A stretch of 7,120 nt of DNA, taken from assembly GCA_012515725.1 (NCBI GenBank), contig JAAYXU010000009.1, forward strand, positions 1-7,120. Direction: 5' to 3'. Shown here one piece after another: positions 1 through 6,322 of this stretch. Made by a program: the position numbers and the translations under genes. Source of the stretch: Clostridiales bacterium (lineage in GTDB: Bacteria > Bacillota > Clostridia > Christensenellales > UMGS416). The stretch's first letter is position 1; every line of letters starts with the position of its first letter. Under the pieces are notes generated by a model. That model was not told the DNA's origin. It made no database searches and saw only the letters and a program-made list of their open reading frames with translations.

Positions 1-964
1 CTATCGCGTTTTTTATAACGAAATCGCGGACTCCCAGCTTCCTGGCCGCCTCCGCGAGCAGCGCATTGCGTTCACTTTCGTCCGTAGAAAGCGGGAGCGT
101 CATCGCCCACATGCGGGCTGCCAGCTGCCGAGTGACCATCGCCATAAGCATATAGGGGCTGTCCCCTGCGGTCACCATGCCCCGGTACGCGGCCATCGTT
201 TGCCGGGTACGTCCAGAGGCCATCTGATCGATCATACGAAAAACGCGGTACTCGGTGGCTTGCGTACACACCGCATCGATATCCTCCCGGCGGATGCGGG
301 GACTATCGCCCACGTAAGCGGCCAGCTTTTCGATCTCACCTTTGGCCCACAGGAGCCGACCATCCCCCGTTTTCATGATGTACGCGGCGTTTGTTTCGGA
401 TAGTTCCTTTCCAAGCCCGCGGGCCATCTCCACGACCCAGGGAGCGGCCTCTCTTTCGCTGAGCGGATCGAACGTCACCTCCGCCCCGGCTTTTGTCAGC
501 GACTTGTACCATTGGGTGCGTTTGTCCACGCGGCCTCTGCTCAGAAATACGAGGCATACGCTCGGTGATACCGCTTCAATGAGCCGCGCCGCTTCCTGCG
601 CTCCGGACGCGGCCCCTCCCCCGCTCTCAGAGTTCTGCCCTGGTTTTTTCTCTTCCCCAGCGCTTCCGCTACCGCCGGAATCCTCTTTCTTTCGCGGGGA
701 CTCAAGCGCGGCAAAATCGCGCACTAGCACGATTCTCCGCTCAGCCATGAAGGGGAACGACTGACAGGCCGCGGCGATTTCGTCGGCAGATGTCTTCTTC
801 CCGTCGATGAAGCTCAGATTCAGGTCCTCCAACCCTTCGGGTATGAGCGCACCGCACAGCACGAGAAACGCTCTGTCCTTCAGATACTCCTCGTCGCCAT
901 GGAATACCAGTATGGATGGGATCTCCCGTTTTTCTACCGCCTTACTGAACTCTCCGAACTTCAT
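1..964 (-). CDS. holA: DNA polymerase III subunit delta, HolA (3' end beyond window)
   Basis: The delta subunit of the clamp loader opens the beta sliding clamp so that it can be loaded on primed DNA. Reading from the ATG at 964-962 gives 321 residues with no stop before the left edge. The family is usually about 330-345 residues, so only the C-terminal tip is missing. Seen: an N-terminal 'VFHGDEEYLKDRA' (res 20-32), typical of bacterial delta; 'SFPFMAERRIVLVRD' (res 69-83), where the hydrophobic P-F-M corresponds to the clamp-binding tip of the family; 'VDKRTQWYKSL' (res 146-156); and a helical region 'EYRVFRMIDQMASG' (res 238-251) matching the start of the C-terminal collar domain. GAGAGG lies 6 nt before the ATG. 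It follows comEC after 16 nt, a pairing common in Bacillota, where rpsT often comes next. Odd: a Gly/Ser/Glu/Lys-rich insert at about res 88-122, in the ATPase-like domain. Confidence 0.93.
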   Translation of the reverse strand, partial: MKFGEFSKAVEKREIPSILVFHGDEEYLKDRAFLVLCGALIPEGLEDLNLSFIDGKKTSADEIAAACQSFPFMAERRIVLVRDFAALESPRKKEDSGGSGSAGEEKKPGQNSESGGGAASGAQEAARLIEAVSPSVCLVFLSRGRVDKRTQWYKSLTKAGAEVTFDPLSEREAAPWVVEMARGLGKELSETNAAYIMKTGDGRLLWAKGEIEKLAAYVGDSPRIRREDIDAVCTQATEYRVFRMIDQMASGRTRQTMAAYRGMVTAGDSPYMLMAMVTRQLAARMWAMTLPLSTDESERNALLAEAARKLGVRDFVIKNAI

Positions 965-980
965 CCGTAGCCTCTCCGCG

Positions 981-3290
981 TCAGTCGTCCCACAGTACGA
1001 CACTTCCCATATCGTTCATATTATACAGTACCGGGCAGGTTCCATCAAGGAGCGTGAGCTTATCGAGCGCAAGGCCGCTTCCGTCTGTATAGATCACCGC
1101 ATTCGCGGTCAGCAGCGCGAGCCGCTCCCGCCGCGCCGGAGTCATGCGGGCGACCACCACCGCCGAGAGTCCTGAGGCCCAGGCGTATCCCTCGGTCAGG
1201 TACTGCGGATCGATGTACAGCGCGTTGCGCTCACCCTGCGTCAGGAGCGCGGCAAACCGAGTCTTCGCGCCGTGAGATTTGCCGCGGAACGCGACAAGCT
1301 GGCAGCCAAGCCCGTCCGATTCAATTCGCCAGCCTTCGGCGGCCGTTTCCCATGGCGTCAGTATACAAAGCTCCCGGGTCAGCGCGTTCATATCCCCGGC
1401 GAGCGGTTCGGGAATCACAAGCCCTTGCGTGCGCGCCATCAGCTCCTCGTCCTCAAGCACTCCGCGCAGATCGCTCGCGTCAATCCCGGTAAATAAAAGA
1501 CGCTCAGGACCGCGTAACCCCTGCGCCCGAAGCGCGTCGGACAGGTGGTATACGGGCTTGTCCATTACGAGTAGCAAAACGACGCCATCCCGCTCCAGAA
1601 ACACCGCCGTACGGCTCCCGTCTCCCGCCGTCCGCAGCGAATAATCGTCGCCCGCGTACTGGGTCCATGGCAGGCATGACGCGATCAGAGCGGCCGAGAG
1701 AGCCGCCACTGTAAGCATGCGCCAGCGAGGCCGGAGCCGTACTGCCTTCGGGGAAAGGGCAAGTGTCAAAGCGCCCGACAGCGCGAGAGCGGCCGCGGGC
1801 GGTGACGGCAGGGCGAGTACCGTGGCGCGCCGCGCGGCCTGCTCCGCCAGGTACAGCCACCACCGCGCCATCGGCGCGATCAGCATCGCCGCCGGACAGG
1901 ACAGCGGAGGCCACGCCACAGCCAGCAGCGCGAACACGATAGAGAGCGTCAGTATGACCGTCGTCGCGGGTATGAAAAGGAGATTCGCTGCGAACGCAGC
2001 GGGAGCCAGATCGCCAAAATACAGCGCCATCCAGGGCCATGTGGCAAGAAACACGCAGCCCGTCACAAGCAGCAGCCCCAGCAGATACAGCGCGGGCCTG
2101 CGTACCGGTGCGGGCATCGCCGACTCACGCAGCCGCCGCAGCAGCAGCGCGTCAAGCGAGGGATAGAGGAGCACGATTCCCGCCGCCGACAGGAAGGAGA
2201 GTTGGAGTCCCACATCCAGGAAGTCCAGCGGACGCGCGATTAATATGAAAACAAAGACGGCAGCCAGGCTGTTTGGCGGTGAATAGGCGCGTCCCGCTAT
2301 GCGCCCCGCCGTGAGCACGCCCCACAACGCCGTCGCCCTCAGCACCGAGGGGCGCGGGCCTGTCAGCAGGAAATAGAACGCGAGCAGAGCGGCCGATATG
2401 AGCGTAATAGTCATCGCGCCCCAGCGGCACCGTCTTCCCAGCGCGTGTACCATCATGAGCAGTATGCCCACATGGAGCCCCGAAACCGCCAGCAGGTGGG
2501 AGATGCCCAGACGGGCGAAATCGTCGCGCGCGCTGCTGGGCATGCTTCCCGCGTCACCCGTCAGCAGGGCGCATATCGCCGCGGCGCGGTCCTCGCCAAT
2601 CCATCGCTCCGCCGCTGACCCTACGCGGGTCCGGACTCCCATAACGGCGGTCTGCCACCAAGGGAGATCGCCCTTCTCTATCGCTGCCCAACCGATGTTA
2701 AGTATCGACTCGAAGCGGATACCGCCCAGCATGAGACGCAGTCTTTCGTCGTACCCGCCCGCGTACTGGGCTGCCGGGGGAACAGCGAGCGTCATCGGCC
2801 CCGTAACCCGGCACCCCGGCGCGAACTGCGACGCAATGCCCGCGCCGCCTCCGTAGAGCGTCAGCGCGACTCGTCCCTCCAGCGGCATAAGCGGGCCGTC
2901 TTCAGGCCCGGCCAGCACATCGCGCAGTATGACCCGTATGCTGGACGCGCCTTCCTCGGGAGTGTCGGCTACGACGCCGCTCACCCGCGCGTATGTGCCC
3001 GCTCCCCGCGGATGCCGGTACCAGTCGGGAACCGCCCAGGTCATCGCTCCCGCGCCCAGCAGCAGCGCGAACAGGCACAGCGGGATCGCGATTGAGCGAC
3101 GGAACGCGTACATCGCGGCCATGAGTGCCCACAGGAGACCGGCTGCTGCCAATATTATACATAAAGGAAGTTCCAGGCGGAACCCAGCGTAAAGACCGGC
3201 TCCAAAAAAGAGCGCCAGCACAGCCATCGGCTGTTCGATCAGCGCAAGAATTGGTTTGCGCGTAGGAAGAGAGGACGGTTCAGAGCACAT
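981..3290 (-). CDS. comEC: ComEC/Rec2-family DNA internalization channel protein
   Basis: A polytopic membrane protein that forms the channel taking single-stranded DNA across the cytoplasmic membrane during natural transformation. It has 769 residues from the ATG at 3290. In order: N-terminal membrane helices (about 20-90), a DUF4131/OB-like extracellular region (about 95-200), and the competence domain with about ten hydrophobic segments (about 235-545). Family hallmarks are 'LLTGDAGSMP' (243-252), 'GISHLLAVSGLHVG' (262-275), 'GPRPSVLRAT' (311-320) and 'LDVGLQLSF' (358-366). The C-terminal part (about 548-769) aligns in order with the usual metallo-beta-lactamase-like domain. However, where the family has DVGQGD it reads AGDGS (555-559), and where it has THPDADH it reads TGIDASD (601-607), so the metal ligands are lost. 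Start: an in-frame TTG at 3299 would add three residues. Neither start has a ribosome-binding site at normal distance; the nearest GGAG is 18 nt before the TTG. The gene overlaps the preceding metallohydrolase, which suggests coupled translation. Presence of comEC alone does not prove competence. Confidence 0.93.
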   Translation of the reverse strand: MCSEPSSLPTRKPILALIEQPMAVLALFFGAGLYAGFRLELPLCIILAAAGLLWALMAAMYAFRRSIAIPLCLFALLLGAGAMTWAVPDWYRHPRGAGTYARVSGVVADTPEEGASSIRVILRDVLAGPEDGPLMPLEGRVALTLYGGGAGIASQFAPGCRVTGPMTLAVPPAAQYAGGYDERLRLMLGGIRFESILNIGWAAIEKGDLPWWQTAVMGVRTRVGSAAERWIGEDRAAAICALLTGDAGSMPSSARDDFARLGISHLLAVSGLHVGILLMMVHALGRRCRWGAMTITLISAALLAFYFLLTGPRPSVLRATALWGVLTAGRIAGRAYSPPNSLAAVFVFILIARPLDFLDVGLQLSFLSAAGIVLLYPSLDALLLRRLRESAMPAPVRRPALYLLGLLLVTGCVFLATWPWMALYFGDLAPAAFAANLLFIPATTVILTLSIVFALLAVAWPPLSCPAAMLIAPMARWWLYLAEQAARRATVLALPSPPAAALALSGALTLALSPKAVRLRPRWRMLTVAALSAALIASCLPWTQYAGDDYSLRTAGDGSRTAVFLERDGVVLLLVMDKPVYHLSDALRAQGLRGPERLLFTGIDASDLRGVLEDEELMARTQGLVIPEPLAGDMNALTRELCILTPWETAAEGWRIESDGLGCQLVAFRGKSHGAKTRFAALLTQGERNALYIDPQYLTEGYAWASGLSAVVVARMTPARRERLALLTANAVIYTDGSGLALDKLTLLDGTCPVLYNMNDMGSVVLWDD
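3280..3290 (-). other. Gene overlap: end of metallohydrolase gene with comEC start
   Basis: The TGA of the metallohydrolase gene (3282-3280) lies just downstream of the comEC ATG (3290-3288), so the two genes share 11 nt, or 20 nt if the TTG at 3299 is the start. No Shine-Dalgarno sequence lies 4-12 nt before either start. Ribosomes ending the upstream gene could restart on comEC; this coupling is inferred from the layout. Confidence 0.6.
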
Positions 3291-4014
3291 ACGCGTCAAG
3301 CGCGCGTGCCAGCGCCGCTCCAGGATGAACCTGCGCGGCTTCGGCGGCCAGTTCGGCGCGATCGGCGTTGGGGGGAAGATGAGTCAGTATTACACGCGGA
3401 CACCCGGCGTCCAACCCGATACGCGCGGCCTGTGCGACCGACAGGTGGGGCGTTTCGGGCGTCCGGTTCCGCTCCAGACAGCCCGCCTCGCATAGAAAAA
3501 GATCCGCGCCGCGCGCAAGAGGTTCGAGGCGGTCGTGCATACGCGTGTCCCCGGTATAAAAAATCCTTCGTCCCCGGCACGAAATGCTCATCGCGTACGA
3601 TGGAACCGGATGCTCCATCGGGTAAAATGAAATGGTGAAAGGGCCCTGCTTTACCGTAAAACCCGGCTCGATATGGGATACAGCGAACGCGGGCTCGTTG
3701 CGCAGAAACTCCGCCTCCGCGCCGGGCGAACCGGGACAGAATACCGGCAGCGGACAGGTTACGGGGGCTCCACTCTTCCTGAGCGCCGCAAGCGCGTAGC
3801 GGAGAACTCCCATATCCGCAATATGGTCGCTGTGCAGATGGGACAGAGCCACCGCGCGCAGCTCATATAGAGCGATCTCCCGCTGTAGACGCATGAGTGC
3901 GCCCGGGCCGCATTCCAGCAGCAGATGAAACCCATCTTCGGAAACAAGATACGCCGAGCAGACGCCGTCCGCCGGCGGGTAGGGACCGTATTCGCCCAGT
4001 ATCGTCAGCTTCAT
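3280..4014 (-). CDS. YhfI-like metallo-beta-lactamase-fold hydrolase
   Basis: A soluble 244-residue protein with no signal peptide, of the RNase Z/YhfI-type branch of the metallo-beta-lactamase superfamily. Two-metal hydrolases of this fold cut phosphodiester or other ester bonds; the substrate of the YhfI group is not established. The full ligand set is visible: 'SHLHSDH' (58-64, the HxHxDH motif), 'MEHPVPSY' (133-140, with His135), 'YTGDT' (153-157, with the bridging Asp156), 'PHLS' (189-192) and 'LTHL' (210-213, with His212). The N-terminus 'MKLTILGEYGPYPPADGV' matches the family start. AAGGAG lies 7 nt before the ATG, which supports that start. It follows the S-component gene after 34 nt and overlaps comEC. 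It is unlikely to be a true tRNase Z, because the exosite region of that enzyme is not apparent. Fold and catalytic competence are well supported; the specific function is unknown. Confidence 0.88.
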   Translation of the reverse strand: MKLTILGEYGPYPPADGVCSAYLVSEDGFHLLLECGPGALMRLQREIALYELRAVALSHLHSDHIADMGVLRYALAALRKSGAPVTCPLPVFCPGSPGAEAEFLRNEPAFAVSHIEPGFTVKQGPFTISFYPMEHPVPSYAMSISCRGRRIFYTGDTRMHDRLEPLARGADLFLCEAGCLERNRTPETPHLSVAQAARIGLDAGCPRVILTHLPPNADRAELAAEAAQVHPGAALARALDAYVL

Positions 4015-4048
4015 CGCGTAGCTCCTTCTCGCGGAGTGAACTCGTTTG

Positions 4049-4594
4049 CTACTCCCGGGGAAGCTCTTCGCCGTCCCGTTTGCGCAGGACCCGCACCTGC
4101 GGGATGCGTCCCAGAAGCGGTATGAGCGGCAGCGCGAGAGCTGCGCCTCCCGCCGCCTGTAGGAAATTGAAGGGCAGTCCCGCCAGCATTACCGCTGGCC
4201 CGAACACCGCCCACTCGTAGGCCGCGTAACCGACCGCCATGAATACGCCTCCGGCCAGCATGGCCGCAAGCCGCGCCCACAACCGATCTCCCAGCATCCG
4301 CATGAAACCCGCCACGATGAGCGCCATCAGCGTCTTGATAACGAGCGTGCCGGGAGCATACTGCGCGGCGCTTGCCAGTAAGTCCGCAAAAAGCGACCCA
4401 AGCCCGACAGACACCGCGCCAACCGGGCCCAGCATCCATGCTGAGGCGTATATCATGCTGTCGCCTGGATGTATGTACGCTCCGGTAATTACAGGCATGG
4501 GCACCGGAATGCGCAGCAGCGTGAGCACCGTTACCAGAGCGGCCATGAGCGCCACGATGACGATCCGACGTATGAGCGCGCGTTCCCTGTTCAT
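4049..4594 (-). CDS. ECF-type transporter S-component, substrate unknown
   Basis: A small integral membrane protein of 181 residues with about five or six hydrophobic segments (roughly 9-28, 47-73, 83-101, 107-127 and 129-161) and a short, charged C-terminal tail. The S-component of an energy-coupling-factor transporter binds a vitamin or similar micronutrient and docks on a shared EcfAA'T module. Family-like features are a basic N-terminus 'RRIVIVALMAAL' (9-20), 'YIHPGDSMIYASAWMLGP' (40-57) with the conserved G-D before the second membrane segment, 'GLGSLFADLL' (64-73), 'YAPGTLVIKTLMAL' (79-92) and 'PFNFLQAAGGAALALPL' (141-157). This pattern resembles the PF12822/PF07155 group, which includes riboflavin and hydroxymethylpyrimidine S-components. 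No EcfA or EcfT gene is adjacent, and the 36-nt gap after efp is too short for a riboswitch, so the substrate cannot be read from context. GAGGTG lies 5 nt before the ATG. Confidence 0.78.
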   Translation of the reverse strand: MNRERALIRRIVIVALMAALVTVLTLLRIPVPMPVITGAYIHPGDSMIYASAWMLGPVGAVSVGLGSLFADLLASAAQYAPGTLVIKTLMALIVAGFMRMLGDRLWARLAAMLAGGVFMAVGYAAYEWAVFGPAVMLAGLPFNFLQAAGGAALALPLIPLLGRIPQVRVLRKRDGEELPRE

Positions 4595-4630
4595 TACATC
4601 ACCTCAGCTGCAGAAAGGCTCGGCCGCCTG

Positions 4631-5188
4631 TCAGGCCCGGTCCATATACTCGTGGGTACGGGTATCGATGCGTATCTTCTCGCCCTGGTTGATAAAAAGC
4701 GGGACGTTGATCGTCGCGCCAGTCTCCAGCACCGCTTGCTTGGTCACGTTTGTCGCGGTATCGCCACGCAGACCCGGTTCGGTCTCGACGACCTCGAGTA
4801 TTACGAAATTGGGCGGCTGCACCGAGAACGCCTTCCCTTTATAGAGCCGTATTGTCACGTTCGTATTCTCTACGATATAGGGAAGCGCCTCCTCGACCTG
4901 TTCCTTTTCCAGTGGAAGCTGCTCGTAGCTCTCGTTGTCCATGAAATAAAACAGTTCGCCGTCGCTGTACAGATACTGCATTTCCTTGGTCTCTATATGC
5001 GCGCGATTCATTTTATCGCTGGGATTGAACGTGCGCTCGGTGACCGCTCCGGTGATCACATTCTTGAGCTTGGTCCGCACGAACGCGGCGCCTTTTCCGG
5101 GTTTCACGTGCTGGAACTCCACAATGGTGTAGATCTGTCCCTCTATGTCGACGGTCAGACCCTTTCTGAAATCTCCTGCTGATATCAT
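4631..5188 (-). CDS. efp: Translation elongation factor P
   Basis: A 185-residue cytoplasmic factor that binds between the P and E sites and restores peptide-bond formation on ribosomes stalled at consecutive prolines. It has the usual three-domain length. Domain I (about 1-64) starts 'MISAGDFRKGLTV' and carries the loop 'VKPGKGAAFVRTK' (28-40), whose tip Lys32 is the residue modified in many bacteria. The link 'RTFNPSDKMNRA' (52-63) precedes domain II. Domain III holds the near-invariant 'GDTATNVTKQAVLETG' (142-157), 'VPLFINQGEKIRIDTRT' (162-178) and the terminal 'EYMDRA'. The ATG at 5188 has GGAGG 6 nt upstream, a strong site. It lies 24 nt after pepP, a common arrangement in Bacillota. No gene for a known EF-P modifying enzyme is in the window, so whether and how Lys32 is modified is unknown. 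Confidence 0.97.
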   Translation of the reverse strand: MISAGDFRKGLTVDIEGQIYTIVEFQHVKPGKGAAFVRTKLKNVITGAVTERTFNPSDKMNRAHIETKEMQYLYSDGELFYFMDNESYEQLPLEKEQVEEALPYIVENTNVTIRLYKGKAFSVQPPNFVILEVVETEPGLRGDTATNVTKQAVLETGATINVPLFINQGEKIRIDTRTHEYMDRA

Positions 5189-5212
5189 ACCGTTCCTCCG
5201 TTAATAATGACT

Positions 5213-6274
5213 TTACAGCCTAATAAGCTCCTTCGTGGATCTGAACAACGGCTCGCACCCATCCCCGGTAATGAGCGCCGTATCTTCGATGCGCACGCCG
5301 CCCAGTCCCGGCAGATAGATCCCCGGCTCGATGGTAACGATCATGCCGTGCTCGAGCGGCTCGTCGGCCTTGGACGACAGTCGGGGCTGCTCGTGAACCG
5401 CAAGGCCCACTCCGTGTCCCAACGCGTGACCGAACTGCGGACCGTAGCCTGCGTCCCCGATGATTCGCCGGGCCACCGCATCCAGCTCCCGGCCCATCAT
5501 GCCGGCCGACGCCGCATCCAAAGCCGCAAGCTGGGCCCTGAGCACGATCGCGTATACGTCGCGAAGCGTGGAGTCAGGCTCGCCCACCGCCACGGTTCGG
5601 GTCATATCGGACCTGTAACCGTCCACCGCCGCGCCAAAGTCCATAGTGATCATGTCGCCGGGTTTTATTTGCCGCGGACCGGTCTCCGCGTGCGGCATGG
5701 AGCCGTTAGGGCCGGACGCAACGATCATCGGAAAGGCGGGCGACGCGCCGCGACGCGCGAAGAAATAGTCCATCTCCGCCATGATATCGTACTCCGACAC
5801 ACCGGGCCGGATAAAGGGTAGTATGTGGGCAAAGCCTTCGTCGGTCAGCCGCGCCGCACGTCGCATGACCTCTATCTCGGAGTCTTCCTTGACGGCGCGG
5901 ATGCGCTCTCCCATGATCCCGATCCCCGTAAAGGAGATGCCCTCGCCCTCCAGCTTGCGGTATTCGGAAACCGTCATCGAGTTCTCCTCGAAGCCCGCGG
6001 TATCCGCTCCCGCTTCCCGGAGACCCGCGAGCACGGATTCCGCAAGCGTTGCGCGGCCAGTATCAGCGACGTCGTAGCCCTCCGCCTGTGCGGCGGCCTG
6101 CTCAGTATATCTGGAGTCGGTGAATATCCGGCGCAGCTCGGGGGCGATGAGCGCGGCTCCCTCACCGGTATATCCGGTAAAGTAGCGCATGTTCTCCCGG
6201 CTGGTGAGCACCACGGCCTGTATTCCAAGCGCCTCGGCTTGCTCCATAAGCTTCCGCTCTCGAATCCGGCTCAT
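5213..6274 (-). CDS. pepP: M24-family Xaa-Pro aminopeptidase
   Basis: A cytoplasmic dinuclear-metal peptidase that removes the N-terminal residue from peptides whose second residue is proline. It has 353 residues from the ATG at 6274. The N-terminal creatinase-like domain (about 1-125) includes 'NMRYFTGYTG' (28-37) and 'FTDSRYTEQA' (51-60). The C-terminal pita-bread domain (about 130-350) has all five expected metal ligands: Asp212 in 'MDFGA', Asp223 in 'SDMTRT', His287 in 'GHGVGLAVHE', Glu316 in 'IEPGIY' and Glu330 in 'VRIEDT'. 'MPHAET' (193-198) supplies the usual substrate-side histidine. The frame stays open upstream to a TTG at 6316, but the ATG at 6274 is preferred: AGGAGG precedes it by 10 nt, and the 14 extra residues look unlike the family. 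The true substrate could be narrower than Xaa-Pro; Bacillota often carry several M24 paralogues. Confidence 0.94.
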   Translation of the reverse strand: MSRIRERKLMEQAEALGIQAVVLTSRENMRYFTGYTGEGAALIAPELRRIFTDSRYTEQAAAQAEGYDVADTGRATLAESVLAGLREAGADTAGFEENSMTVSEYRKLEGEGISFTGIGIMGERIRAVKEDSEIEVMRRAARLTDEGFAHILPFIRPGVSEYDIMAEMDYFFARRGASPAFPMIVASGPNGSMPHAETGPRQIKPGDMITMDFGAAVDGYRSDMTRTVAVGEPDSTLRDVYAIVLRAQLAALDAASAGMMGRELDAVARRIIGDAGYGPQFGHALGHGVGLAVHEQPRLSSKADEPLEHGMIVTIEPGIYLPGLGGVRIEDTALITGDGCEPLFRSTKELIRL

Positions 6275-6284
6275 TCGGTTTGTT

Positions 6285-6290
6285 CCTCCT
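6285..6290 (-). promoter_or_regulatory. Ribosome-binding site for pepP
   Basis: AGGAGG, a full match to the core anti-Shine-Dalgarno complement, ends 10 nt before the ATG at 6274. It lies inside the extension implied by the alternative TTG start at 6316, and so argues for the shorter protein. A second purine-rich stretch, TAAGGAG (6305-6299), has no start codon at useful distance. Confidence 0.75.
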
Positions 6291-6322
6291 CTGGAATTCT
6301 CCTTAGAATAGCACAATAAGCC

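Noticed and set aside
342..764. Plus-strand open frame of 140 codons near the left edge.
   Set aside because: It is the reverse of holA, which reads through to the window edge with clear family motifs.
1504..2040. A 178-codon minus-strand frame inside comEC.
   Set aside because: It is an out-of-frame reading of comEC, Arg/Gly-rich and without domains; the comEC frame covers the same bases with conserved motifs.
4594..4599. ATG-TAA start-stop element overlapping the S-component start by one base.
   Set aside because: It directly abuts the GAGGTG site, leaving no spacing for initiation, so it is probably chance.
4469..5182. A 237-codon open frame on the plus strand.
   Set aside because: It is antisense to efp and the S-component gene, both strongly supported. 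Its composition is what GC-rich reverse frames give, and no family resemblance was seen.
5207..5821. A 204-codon open frame on the plus strand.
   Set aside because: It is antisense to the metal-binding domain of pepP and rich in Arg/His as a mirror of that gene; no ribosome-binding site or recognisable domain.
6274..6316. TTG start giving pepP 14 extra residues.
   Set aside because: The ATG at 6274 has AGGAGG 10 nt upstream, and the extension translates through that site with no family similarity.
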